Both the position numbers and the translations under genes were made by a program. The notes under the pieces were generated by a model that saw nothing but the letters and a program-made list of their open reading frames with translations, was not told the DNA's origin and searched no databases. Source: Candidatus Sulfopaludibacter sp. SbA3 (GTDB lineage Bacteria; Acidobacteriota; Terriglobia; Bryobacterales; Bryobacteraceae). Taken from it: a stretch of DNA of 64,000 nucleotides. Position 1 is the first letter of the stretch. Each line of letters begins with the position of its first letter. Where the stretch lies: NCBI GenBank assembly GCA_945890485.1, contig CAMDCN010000001.1, positions 62,001 through 126,000 on the forward strand, in the 5' to 3' direction. Positions 28,323 to 36,362 of this stretch are shown one piece after another.

Positions 28323-28336
28323 AAAAGGAGCCTATT

Positions 28337-28735
28337 ATGTTCGTCGTCCATGTTTACCTCGCCTATCTGCTGCTGTCCATCGCGATTACCGTCTGGGTGG
28401 CCCGTACCCTTCATCGCAGCGGCCGGGCCTTCCTCATTGACGCTTTCCACGGCCAAACCGAACTTGCCGATTCCGTGAACCACTTGCTCGTCGTCGGCTT
28501 TTACCTCATCAACCTCGGCTGGATTGTCTCCAGTCTCCGCACCTATGGAGAACTGGACACCGTTCGCGCCGCCATGGAACTTCTCAGCGAGAAGGTTGGC
28601 TGGGTGCTTCTGGTGCTTGGCCTGATGCACTTCTTCAACCTGTTCCTGTTCACCCGCATCCGCCGCCGCGCCATTGACCGGCGCACCCCCGCTCCGCCGC
28701 CGATGCCGCCCACTGGCTACGTAGGTGCGCGATGA
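28337..28735 (+). CDS. Small membrane protein, TetR operon
   Basis: Unknown function. The 132-residue product has three predicted membrane helices (about 5-22, VVHVYLAYLLLSIAITVWVA; about 47-65, LLVVGFYLINLGWIV; about 85-105, VGWVLLVLGLMHFFNLFLF) and a basic, proline-rich C-terminal tail. AGGAG seven bases upstream sets the start; an ATG 21 bases earlier lies inside the operator. Its stop overlaps the next gene by four bases. The operator just upstream implies tight repression. Confidence 0.8.
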   Translation: MFVVHVYLAYLLLSIAITVWVARTLHRSGRAFLIDAFHGQTELADSVNHLLVVGFYLINLGWIVSSLRTYGELDTVRAAMELLSEKVGWVLLVLGLMHFFNLFLFTRIRRRAIDRRTPAPPPMPPTGYVGAR

Positions 28736-29112
28736 CCAGCCTGACGCTCTACTACGACTCCCAGTGCGGTCTTTGCAGCTCCATGCGCAACTGGATTCAG
28801 TCGCAGCGGCATGCGTTGCCCCTGCACCTTGCTCCCAAGCCGGACGACCAGCGAGAGCTCACCGTCGTCGCCGATACTGGCGAAGTGTGGCAAGGCGATT
28901 CCGCCTGGCTCATGGTGCTTTGGGCTCTCGAAGACTACCGATCCTGGTCGTACCGTCTCGCCAACCCTGCACTGTTGCCGTTGGCGCGTCAGGCCTTCGC
29001 CACGCTCTCGCGAAGCCGGACGCAACTGTCGAGCTGGTTAGGACTCAAAGCCGATGCCGATCTCGCCTACAAGCTGCAGCAGGTTGAACTCCCCTCCTGC
29101 AATTTGCGATAA
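28732..29112 (+). CDS. DCC-family thiol-disulfide oxidoreductase-like protein
   Basis: Member of the DUF393/DCC family. The 126-residue product starts LTLYYDSQCGLCSSM, with the CxxC pair at residues 12 and 15 (relatives usually read DxxCxxC); a second family motif is WQGDSAWLMVLWAL and the C-terminal half is helical. The usual role assigned is a thioredoxin-like redox activity, unproven. It lies between the small membrane protein and the TetR gene with overlapping or eight-base spacing. Confidence 0.8.
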   Translation: MTSLTLYYDSQCGLCSSMRNWIQSQRHALPLHLAPKPDDQRELTVVADTGEVWQGDSAWLMVLWALEDYRSWSYRLANPALLPLARQAFATLSRSRTQLSSWLGLKADADLAYKLQQVELPSCNLR

Positions 29113-29120
29113 GGAGATCC

Positions 29121-29777
29121 ATGCGCCAGCAACGTTCCGCTGAAACCCGCGTCAAGATTCTCGAAGCCGCGCTCGATCTGTTCCGGGAGCGCGGCTTCCC
29201 GGAGTCGACCATGCGGGAGATCGCCGCACGCTCCGGCGTCGCCACGGGCCTCGCCTACTACTACTTCGCGTCCAAAGACGCGATCGTCCTCGAGTATTAT
29301 CAACGTGCGCTCGAAGACCTCGGCCCCCTGCTCGAACCGGCCCAACAGCACAAGAAACTGGAGGACCGTCTCAACGCCATCCTCGAAGCCAAGTTCCAAT
29401 ACTTTGAGCCGAACCGCCGCTTCCTGGGCGCCTTGATGAGCAATGCCGCCGACCCGGCCAGCCCGCTATCGCCATTCAGCGAACCCTCCCGCCCCATTCG
29501 TGAGTTCGACTTCGCTCAGTTTCAACGCGCGCTCGACGAGACCGGCGTGAGCATTCCGAAGGACCTGGCCCCGCACATGGCCAAGATCCTGTGGATGTAT
29601 CAAATGGGCATCCTGCTCTTTTGGATCTACGACCGCTCGGAGGGCCAATCGCGCAGCCGGCAACTCGTCAAACGCAGCCTGGGCATGGTCGTACTTCTCC
29701 TGAAGCTTTCGAACCTGCCGCTCCTGAAACCGGCTCGCAAGACGGTACTCGACCTAGTTGGTATCCTCGAAGGCTAG
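29121..29777 (+). CDS. TetR/AcrR family transcriptional regulator
   Basis: DNA-binding repressor. The 218-residue product has the N-terminal helix-turn-helix (STMREIAARSGVATGLAYYYF, in pieces at about 29-49) after AETRVKILEAALDLF, and a ligand-binding helical domain with no recognisable specificity. AAGGAGA precedes the ATG. It is last in an operon headed by two palindromes of the size TetR dimers bind, so autoregulation of the whole operon is the natural reading. Confidence 0.93.
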   Translation: MRQQRSAETRVKILEAALDLFRERGFPESTMREIAARSGVATGLAYYYFASKDAIVLEYYQRALEDLGPLLEPAQQHKKLEDRLNAILEAKFQYFEPNRRFLGALMSNAADPASPLSPFSEPSRPIREFDFAQFQRALDETGVSIPKDLAPHMAKILWMYQMGILLFWIYDRSEGQSRSRQLVKRSLGMVVLLLKLSNLPLLKPARKTVLDLVGILEG

Positions 29778-29790
29778 GTCCGCTTTCACC

Positions 29791-30657
29791 ATGTTCTTTC
29801 GCCCCTTCGCCTTCCTGGCCTCCGCCGTGTTCCTTTTCGCCGATGATTGGCGTCCTGTCCGTGGAGGCATTCTCGGCGGCATCTCCGACCTTGCCCTCGT
29901 CGAGCACACCCCGGAACACAGCACGTTCGTCATCGTCCACGATAACAAGGCGCTCACCGATCCCCGCGCCGCCCTCATCACCATTGCCGGCTCCAAACCC
30001 GTCGCGTACCAACCGCTCGATTGGAAGTTCGATCCCGAGTGCATCGACCTCGAAAGCATCTCCGCTGTGCCGGGCCGCCCCGGCGAGTTTCTTGCTCTCA
30101 TCAGCCGCGGTATCGTCTATCACATTCGCCTCAAGGAAGACCGCAAGTCAGCCGAAACCATTGGCCGCTTCACCCTCCCGGACCTCCCTCCCGACTTGAA
30201 TTTCGAAGGCCTCTGCATCCAGCGCCTCGACGGCCGGTTCTTCCTCGCCTGGGCCGATCGTGGCGCTGACGAACGTCCGGCGCGACTCTTCTTTGGCGAA
30301 CTCCACTTGGAAGGCTACAAACTGAGCCAGATCCAGTCCACCACCATCCGGGTGCCCTGGCCTACGCACAACGTCCGCCACGTCTCGGAAATGAAGGTGG
30401 ACGAAGGTGGTGTCCTCTTCGTCGCTTCCGCCTCCGACCCGGGCGACGACGGGCCATTTTCCTCGGCCGTCTATCTCGCCGGCGTGTTCAGTTTCGAAAA
30501 GAAGAAGCTGCGGTTCAAGCCGCACCCCCACCTACTCCGCGTCCGCACCTTCGCCGATCATAAAATAGAAGGCATGGAACTCGTCCCCGGCAATGGCGGC
30601 CTGATTTTTGCCACTGACGACGAGAACTTTGGCGGATGGGTACTCTACAACTGGTAA
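29791..30657 (+). CDS. Secreted beta-propeller-like hypothetical protein
   Basis: Unknown function. The 288-residue product has a short signal peptide (FFRPFAFLASAVFLFADD cut near residue 16) and repeating strands with motifs such as FDPECIDLESISAVPG, NFEGLCIQRLDGRFFLAWADRG and KIEGMELVPGNGGLIFATDDENFGG. These resemble esterase-like phytase or SdiA-regulated propellers, but the match is loose. A GTG 33 bases earlier would overlap the TetR stop; the chosen ATG fits the signal peptide. It overlaps the next gene by 22 bases. Confidence 0.7.
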   Translation: MFFRPFAFLASAVFLFADDWRPVRGGILGGISDLALVEHTPEHSTFVIVHDNKALTDPRAALITIAGSKPVAYQPLDWKFDPECIDLESISAVPGRPGEFLALISRGIVYHIRLKEDRKSAETIGRFTLPDLPPDLNFEGLCIQRLDGRFFLAWADRGADERPARLFFGELHLEGYKLSQIQSTTIRVPWPTHNVRHVSEMKVDEGGVLFVASASDPGDDGPFSSAVYLAGVFSFEKKKLRFKPHPHLLRVRTFADHKIEGMELVPGNGGLIFATDDENFGGWVLYNW

Positions 30658-31697
30658 CGGTTCTTTGGGCGCAGGCTCTGCTGCCTGCCAGTTGGGCCTC
30701 TACATTTGATCGCACCTTCGCCGGAGTCCTAAACTGCGAAGTGTCCGCCACCCGGCCCTTTCTGAACTTCGGATTCCGCTATCAGGCCGGCTACTTTTTC
30801 TCAACATCGTTGAGTCAGTTCTTTGGCCCCGGCCATAGACTCACCGTGGTTGCCCGCGTCACGCCGCGGCAGGGCGACGCCGTCTATCTCGGCCAGGGCT
30901 TAGACCTGCCGCCGGTTCCGAAGACCAAACAGGTGCTCGAAATGGGCGGAGGGTTCCTGGTCGGAGAAGGGGAGTACCGCGTCGATTGGCTGCTCTTTGA
31001 TGATCAGGACCGAGCCTGCCGCAAGAGTTGGAAGACGAAGGTCGCACGTGCCGGGGCCGACAAGAAGGTGCCTCTGGCCATTGCACCGGATACCGTGGCT
31101 GAATTCTCGTTGGCCGGTTTGGCCCCACGCCAGAACGAACCCAACGCGGGTGGTCCGCTGACCGTACTACTGAACGCCGCTCCGCTCTCGCCCCGCCGCA
31201 CCCGGCTTCGGTCGTCTGATGGAATGCTGCTCGTCGGGGCGCTTTCCTCGCTGCTCGAGCGCCTCGGCGCCAGGCCCGTGAGACTCATCGTCTTCAATCT
31301 CGATAAACGCCAGGAGCTCTACCGTCGAGACGGTTTCCGTTCCGTGCGCCTCGGCGAAGTAGCGGAGGCGTTTAACCAACTCGAACTTGGTTTGGTGGAC
31401 TATGAGGTTCTGAAGAGCCCCAAAGGCCATGTCGACTTCCTGGCGGATCTGTTGAACCGGGAGTCCAACACGGAAACCGTCGTGCTGCTGGGCCCCACCA
31501 CCCGCTACTTCGAAAGAATGCCGTCTGGAAAACTAGAGAAGGGAAGTGGCCGGATCTTCAATCTCCAGCTACTTCCCTTCTTTCGAGGCGGTATGCCATT
31601 TCCGGACATCTTCGATTCGGCCGCCCGGCGGCGCAAGGGTAAGAGCAAGCTCATCCGTACGCCGGCCGACTTTGCCAAAGCCATTGAGGCGATCTAG
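30636..31697 (+). CDS. Secreted hypothetical protein
   Basis: No family recognised. The 353-residue product begins with a likely signal peptide (LQLVTVLWAQALLPASWA), followed by an N-terminal beta-rich half (FLNFGFRYQAGYFFSTSLSQ, FGPGHRLTVVARVTP) and a C-terminal alpha/beta half (VRLIVFNLDKRQELYRRDGF, NTETVVLLGPTTRYFERMP). It is coupled to the preceding propeller gene by a 22-base overlap, so the two probably form a unit. Its stop abuts the stop of the convergent gene. Confidence 0.65.
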   Translation: MGTLQLVTVLWAQALLPASWASTFDRTFAGVLNCEVSATRPFLNFGFRYQAGYFFSTSLSQFFGPGHRLTVVARVTPRQGDAVYLGQGLDLPPVPKTKQVLEMGGGFLVGEGEYRVDWLLFDDQDRACRKSWKTKVARAGADKKVPLAIAPDTVAEFSLAGLAPRQNEPNAGGPLTVLLNAAPLSPRRTRLRSSDGMLLVGALSSLLERLGARPVRLIVFNLDKRQELYRRDGFRSVRLGEVAEAFNQLELGLVDYEVLKSPKGHVDFLADLLNRESNTETVVLLGPTTRYFERMPSGKLEKGSGRIFNLQLLPFFRGGMPFPDIFDSAARRRKGKSKLIRTPADFAKAIEAI

Positions 31698-32390
31698 CTA
31701 AGCGAACGGGCTCCGCTTCATCGCATAGTCCATCGCTTCCGCCGGTACGACATACCGGCTCAACGCCCGGTTGCCGATGTAGTTCAGGTCCTTGAAGCCG
31801 ATGGGACTCGTATAGAACGCATCCACCGTCATCTTCCGGACCCAGTCGAAGAACGCGACACCCGCGCCCAACTCATTCGCGCGCCGGACGGTGTATCCGG
31901 TGAAGTCCTTATAGATCGGCGACTTCTGATACACCAACTCTTCGTTCTGCCGCTCCGCCAACTCGCGCCCGGCTTCCACCAGCGCGTCCAGCATCTGCGT
32001 CTGCTGCTCCGGTTTCGCCGCGACGAACGTCGAGCTGTACCGTTTCCGCATCTCGGCGTCGAGCCACGCCAAGCCACCGTGAAAGATATCGGCGATCTGC
32101 TGGTTCTGGCTGGCCAGCGTATCGATGAACTCCGGCGCTCCGGCGTCGAGCGCACTGCCGGAGACGCTATCGGGCGGCACGATCAGGACGGCCAACCGCT
32201 GCAACGTCTTGTATTCAGCCGGCGTGAACGTCTTCACCTTATACGGGCCCTTGGCCTTCTCCGCCGCGGTCTCCGTATGCACGTGCTGTGCCGCTTCGAC
32301 GTCCAGGGTCCCCAGTGCCGTCAGCCCCAGCGCGATCGTTCGAATCAACGACCGCCGGTCCAATGTTTCGAGTGGTACGAAGTTAGACAT
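31698..32390 (-). CDS. Gluconate 2-dehydrogenase subunit 3 family protein
   Basis: Small subunit that exports and assembles a flavoprotein dehydrogenase. The 230-residue product has a twin-arginine-like leader (LDRRSLIRTIALGLTALGTL) and the family motif TFTPAEYKTLQRLAVLIVPPD; a PGASDAGAPEFID-like stretch reads GSALDAGAPEFIDTLA. The neighbour encodes the catalytic GMC subunit and overlaps it by eight bases. The membrane cytochrome c subunit of classical gluconate or fructose dehydrogenases is not in the window. Confidence 0.88.
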   Translation of the reverse strand: MSNFVPLETLDRRSLIRTIALGLTALGTLDVEAAQHVHTETAAEKAKGPYKVKTFTPAEYKTLQRLAVLIVPPDSVSGSALDAGAPEFIDTLASQNQQIADIFHGGLAWLDAEMRKRYSSTFVAAKPEQQTQMLDALVEAGRELAERQNEELVYQKSPIYKDFTGYTVRRANELGAGVAFFDWVRKMTVDAFYTSPIGFKDLNYIGNRALSRYVVPAEAMDYAMKRSPFA

Positions 32391-34107
32391 TGCCTTTCTT
32401 CATCTCCTCGGCCAGGTAGTCGCAAGCGCGCCAGGCCAGTGCATTAATCGTTAACGTCGGGTTCTTGTCCGGGTTCGACGCAAAGCTCGCCCCGTCCATC
32501 ACAAACAGATTCTTCATCTCGTGGGTTTGGCAGTAGCCGTTCAGGATGGAGTCCTTCGCGGACTTGCCCATCCGCGCACCGCCCACTTCATGGATGATCG
32601 TGCCGGGAATTGAAATCCCCTGCGACTCGCGCTGCGAAGCGCTCAGGCCGCTCACCTTGCCGCCCATCGTTGTGATGATATCGGCAAAGGTCTTCTCCAT
32701 GTGGCGAGCCTGCTTCCACTCATAGTCGGTCCACTTGAAGTGGAACTTCAGCACCGGAATACCCCATTTGTCGACGACATTCGGGTCAAGCTCGCAGTAG
32801 GAGTGGATATTCGGGATCATTTCGCCGCGGCCCGCGAAGCCGATCGAGGTGCCATAGCTCTCCCGAATCTTCGACTTCATGTTCGCGCCGTAGCCGAACC
32901 GCCGTGCCGCGCCATGATATCCGCCCACACTCGGCATCCCATATCCACCGCCGATTTCAATGTGATACCCGCGCGGGAAGTCGAGTTTGTTGTGCTTGTC
33001 CCACAGCCACCACGGCATAAAGAGATGCGCGCCGCCGTAGCCGTCGGTGTTGTAGTGCGGCATCCCTTCGAGCGCCGGCACGGTGCCCGAAAGCCCGAAG
33101 CCCACGGTATCCATAAGATAGCGGCCCAGCATTCCCGACCCGTTCGCCAGGCCGTTCGGAAACTCCTTCGATTTCGAGTTCAGCAGAATACGCGTCGATT
33201 CGCAGGCGCTCGCAGCCAGTACGACCACCTTGGCTTTGATGATCTTTTCCGTCCGCGTCTTCTTGTCGATGTAGAGTACGCCGGTCGCCTTCCCGTTGTT
33301 GTCGGTCAGCACCTCCCGCACCATCGCCAGGTCGAACACCTTCAGCTTCCCGGTCTTCATCGCCGGGAACACCTGCACCTGCGCCGAGCTATAGGCTGAC
33401 GCCGTCTGGCACCCGCGGCCGCACTGGCCGCAATAGTGGCATGCTGCCCGGCCGTTCAGGTTCTTCGTGATTACGGCGCGCCGGTTCGCGATACAGATGA
33501 TGCCCAGCTTGTCACAAGCCTTCTTCACGAGCATCTCGTGAACCTTCGGTGGCGGCGCGGCGTGGAACTTGCCGTCCGGGCACGACGGAACATTCTCTCG
33601 CGTGCCGGCCACTCCGATGAACTCTTCCGCCTTGTCGTAGTACGGCGCGATGTCCTGATACGAAATAGGCCAGTTAAAGCCCAGGCCGTCCTTGTCATAC
33701 GGCTTAAAGTCGTACTCGGCAAACCGGAACGACATGCGGCCATAGTGGTTGGTGCGGCCGCCGAGAATGCGGGACCGGAACCATTGAAACTGGCTCCCCT
33801 CGCCCACCGTGTACGGCTCGCCTTCCAGTTGCCATCCGCCGCTGGTCGTTGAAAAGAAACCGAAAGGTTTGCCTTGGCCGAAATAGGATTTGCCGCCCTC
33901 CTCCGCGCCGCGATGGTCGTAATCGGTTGGCACCTTATGTTCTTTGAACTCGGTAGCGACGTCCAGCATGGGACCCGCTTCAAGTAGCGCCACTTTCAAG
34001 CCTTTAGCCGTCAACACATGCACCGCGGTACCACCGCCGGCGCCAGAGCCGACCACTACGGCGTCATAGACTTCCTGACTACTGGTGTTCTGAGGCATCG
34101 GCTCCAT
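32383..34107 (-). CDS. GMC oxidoreductase with cysteine cluster
   Basis: FAD-dependent sugar or alcohol dehydrogenase, exported with its Tat small subunit. The 574-residue product has the dinucleotide motif GSGAGGG (20-26), GGRTNHYG (about 117-124), an FAD C-terminal motif NPTLTINALAWRACD and the catalytic-type HEVGGARMG. Four cysteines at about 223, 226, 229 and 233 (CHYCGQCGRGC) look like a metal-cluster site and recur in related GMC enzymes. A TTG 27 bases upstream keeps the frame, but the ATG with GGAG ahead of it is preferred. The electron acceptor is unknown. Confidence 0.9.
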   Translation of the reverse strand: MEPMPQNTSSQEVYDAVVVGSGAGGGTAVHVLTAKGLKVALLEAGPMLDVATEFKEHKVPTDYDHRGAEEGGKSYFGQGKPFGFFSTTSGGWQLEGEPYTVGEGSQFQWFRSRILGGRTNHYGRMSFRFAEYDFKPYDKDGLGFNWPISYQDIAPYYDKAEEFIGVAGTRENVPSCPDGKFHAAPPPKVHEMLVKKACDKLGIICIANRRAVITKNLNGRAACHYCGQCGRGCQTASAYSSAQVQVFPAMKTGKLKVFDLAMVREVLTDNNGKATGVLYIDKKTRTEKIIKAKVVVLAASACESTRILLNSKSKEFPNGLANGSGMLGRYLMDTVGFGLSGTVPALEGMPHYNTDGYGGAHLFMPWWLWDKHNKLDFPRGYHIEIGGGYGMPSVGGYHGAARRFGYGANMKSKIRESYGTSIGFAGRGEMIPNIHSYCELDPNVVDKWGIPVLKFHFKWTDYEWKQARHMEKTFADIITTMGGKVSGLSASQRESQGISIPGTIIHEVGGARMGKSAKDSILNGYCQTHEMKNLFVMDGASFASNPDKNPTLTINALAWRACDYLAEEMKKGNV

Positions 34108-34157
34108 TGCATCACATCTCCGCGCTGTCGCCAAACGTGATTTAATACGCCACAGCC

Positions 34158-35060
34158 ATGCTTACCCGCCGCCACTTCCTCGCCGTCTCCGCCGCTGCGC
34201 CGCTGCTTGCCCAGAACCCGTGGCCGTCGTCCGTCATCGACATCCATCTCCACCCCCGCCGCGACGGCGTCTCCTCACTGGATCACGTCACCGGCGCCGG
34301 AATGAACAAGGCCGTCCTGCTCACCCATATCCGCGCCGCCGCCACCGCCAAGGAACAGATCGCCAAGCACCCCGGCCGATTCTCCTGGTTCGTCGCTGCT
34401 GATCCTGCCCAACCCGGCGGTTTTGAAGGTGTCGCCGCCGCGCTCAAGGAAGGCGCCATCGGCATCGGCGAAATGAAGACACATACCGCCGCTGACGCCA
34501 AGGATATGCGCCGGCTCTATGACCTCGCCGCCGACCATAAAGTTCCCGTCCTCCTCCACTTCCAGGAGGCCGCTCCGTTTGATAAAGAGGCCCTCTGGAA
34601 CACCGGCTTTCCGCAGTTCGACAAAATCTTGAAGGCTCATAAGAAGACCACCTTCATCGGCCATGCGAACTTTTTCTGGGCCAGCATCAGCGCCAACCCG
34701 CCTTCCGGCGAGGAGTACCCCGACGGACCCGTCAAACTGGGCGGCCTCACCGACCGGTGGCTGGCCGACTATCCCAACCTATTTGGTGACCTTTCCGCCA
34801 ACTCCGGCAACAACGCGCTCAGCCGCGATCCGGCCTTCGCCCGGGCATTTCTCAAACGCCATCAGAACAAACTGATGTTCGGCAGCGACTGCTCCTGCAA
34901 AGATGGTAACGGCGGCGGCGGCAGCCCCCTCCTGTCCCGCCTGAAAGGGAAATGCGTGGGCCGCGACACCCTGGGCCTATTGAAGGAGTTCACCACGCCA
35001 GACGTGTTTCGCAAGATCGCTTGGGACAACGCCCACCACCTTTTGCGGGTATCGGCGTAG
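34158..35060 (+). CDS. Amidohydrolase 2 family protein, exported
   Basis: TIM-barrel hydrolase or decarboxylase-like protein. The 300-residue product begins with a Tat-like signal (LTRRHFLAVSAAAPLLAQ). The metal motif HLH is present in VIDIHLHPRRDG, a further histidine in VLLHFQE and IGHANFFW, and the closing aspartate region MFGSDCSCKDG. The GSDC segment carries a glycine-rich insertion (GNGGGGSP). There is no ribosome site; TAATAC lies nine bases before the ATG. Divergent from the GMC gene by 50 bases. Confidence 0.85.
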   Translation: MLTRRHFLAVSAAAPLLAQNPWPSSVIDIHLHPRRDGVSSLDHVTGAGMNKAVLLTHIRAAATAKEQIAKHPGRFSWFVAADPAQPGGFEGVAAALKEGAIGIGEMKTHTAADAKDMRRLYDLAADHKVPVLLHFQEAAPFDKEALWNTGFPQFDKILKAHKKTTFIGHANFFWASISANPPSGEEYPDGPVKLGGLTDRWLADYPNLFGDLSANSGNNALSRDPAFARAFLKRHQNKLMFGSDCSCKDGNGGGGSPLLSRLKGKCVGRDTLGLLKEFTTPDVFRKIAWDNAHHLLRVSA

Positions 35061-35130
35061 TACGTTTTTCCCCAATTTCCGTAAAACAAAAAAACGAGAG
35101 AATTCTTATTCTTTACGCACTATTCCGGTG

Positions 35131-35148
35131 AGGGTGAAGGATTACCCT
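35131..35148. promoter_or_regulatory. Inverted repeat before anti-sigma-like gene
   Basis: AGGGT and ACCCT arms separated by eight bases lie in an AT-rich leader, overlapping a possible -10 TATATT at 35148-35153. It may be an operator of the following gene. No known regulator motif was recognised. Confidence 0.3.
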
Positions 35149-35173
35149 ATATTGAGTGGAACGGAGAATTGGG

Positions 35174-35803
35174 ATGCCGCAATCATCTATCGCCCATTTA
35201 TCAGAGGAACAACTCGAACAATACCTGTTGCAACAGGTTTCTGACTCGGCTGCCGCTGCCGTCGAAGAGCATTTGCTCGTGTGTGAGCGCTGTCAGACGC
35301 AACTCGAAGAGCTGGAACTCTTCACGAAGACATTTCGGTCGGTCGCGCCGATTCTGGCCCGCGAGGATGCCCTTGAAGACCGCGGAGGCGTAATGGATTG
35401 GCTTCGCCGCCAGCTCCGCAATCCGATTCCCGCGCTGGCTTTCGGCGCCGCAGCGGCCTTGGTCCTGTTCATGGCGCCTATGGCTTGGCGTAGCGGTCCG
35501 GTCAGAGGCCCCGCCGCCACGATCGAACTGCAAGCGGTCCGCGCCGCGGTGGCTCCCGAAGCGCCCGTCGGCCGGCCGTTACTGTTCCGGCTCGATCTCT
35601 CCGGCCTCACGCCAGCGGCATCGTACCGCGCGGAGTTGACCAGTGGCGACGGCGATACGATTCTGACACGCTCCGTTACTCCGACTGGTGCTGCGGCCAG
35701 CATTGAAGCTGCCGAAGGACTCCCCGCCGGCCGCTACTGGCTCCGTCTCTACGGACTCGACCACGCGGAGCCGATCCGCGAGTTCGGCTTCTCCGTTCGC
35801 TAG
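35174..35803 (+). CDS. Orphan anti-sigma-factor-like membrane protein
   Basis: Zinc-finger anti-sigma-like protein. The 209-residue product has an N-terminal HxxxCxxC group (EEHLLVCERCQTQL, about 37-50), one membrane helix near 95-110 (ALAFGAAAALVLFMAPM) and an extracytoplasmic beta-rich domain with signs of a C-terminal sandwich. No ECF sigma gene is adjacent, unlike the usual pairing. GGAG seven bases upstream marks the start. The 113-base leader is AT-rich and holds an inverted repeat. Confidence 0.72.
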   Translation: MPQSSIAHLSEEQLEQYLLQQVSDSAAAAVEEHLLVCERCQTQLEELELFTKTFRSVAPILAREDALEDRGGVMDWLRRQLRNPIPALAFGAAAALVLFMAPMAWRSGPVRGPAATIELQAVRAAVAPEAPVGRPLLFRLDLSGLTPAASYRAELTSGDGDTILTRSVTPTGAAASIEAAEGLPAGRYWLRLYGLDHAEPIREFGFSVR

Positions 35804-35806
35804 GCC

Positions 35807-36286
35807 TTACTTAACCGGCCCCGCTTCCAATTGCTCCATAAACCGGATCACTTTCGGAGGATACTTCTTGGGCGCGGGGTTGTAGGCCGCCAGAATTCCG
35901 CGGCTTGTCCGGCCACGGTAAATCGGTGAGTGCGCAAACCGGCTCGCCACAAAATCAATTCCGGCCGCAACGGTCTTAAATCCGGTGCGGCCGGAGTTCC
36001 ATCCAAACACATTATTCCGACGGCAATGCTTGCCACCGCTCGATTCCACCATTGCAATCCCCGGTAGCAACCGCCAGTCCAAGCCATACCGGTCCGCTTT
36101 TTCGATAAAGATCGCTGCCATGGACTGTAGGGGACTCCCGTGCCGCGCAAAAAATGTCTTTAGCGTGCGGCAACGCCCATCCTTTTCGCAATCCACCGGC
36201 GTTTCCGATGCGGCTATGCAGGGGCCGGCTAAGGCCAAGAGGACCCCGCCGACAATCAGCAAACCGGATCGGACGGAAAGCAACAT
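35807..36286 (-). CDS. Lysozyme-like/glucosaminidase protein, exported
   Basis: Probable peptidoglycan-active enzyme. With the ATG at 36286 the product is 159 residues: signal peptide (LLSVRSGLLIVGGVLLALAGPCIAA), then a lysozyme-like domain with the likely catalytic glutamate in GIAMVESSGG, the sheet motif NNVFGWNSGRTGF and YNPAPKKYPPKVIRFMEQL at the end. An ATG 51 bases upstream (36337) has AGGG before it and would lengthen the leader, but it overlaps the start region of the divergent gene. The start is uncertain. Confidence 0.7.
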   Translation of the reverse strand: MLLSVRSGLLIVGGVLLALAGPCIAASETPVDCEKDGRCRTLKTFFARHGSPLQSMAAIFIEKADRYGLDWRLLPGIAMVESSGGKHCRRNNVFGWNSGRTGFKTVAAGIDFVASRFAHSPIYRGRTSRGILAAYNPAPKKYPPKVIRFMEQLEAGPVK

Positions 36287-36362
36287 CCCCGTTAGGGTAA
36301 CCCATTCCGGCCACACGATGGGTGAAGGAATCCCCATGGTACCCTGCGAATGTAAGACCTTT

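Noticed and set aside
36294-36304. GGGTAACCC near the lysozyme-like start
   Set aside because: A nine-base palindrome that lies within or beside coding sequence and has no second copy of the same form; too short to call an operator.
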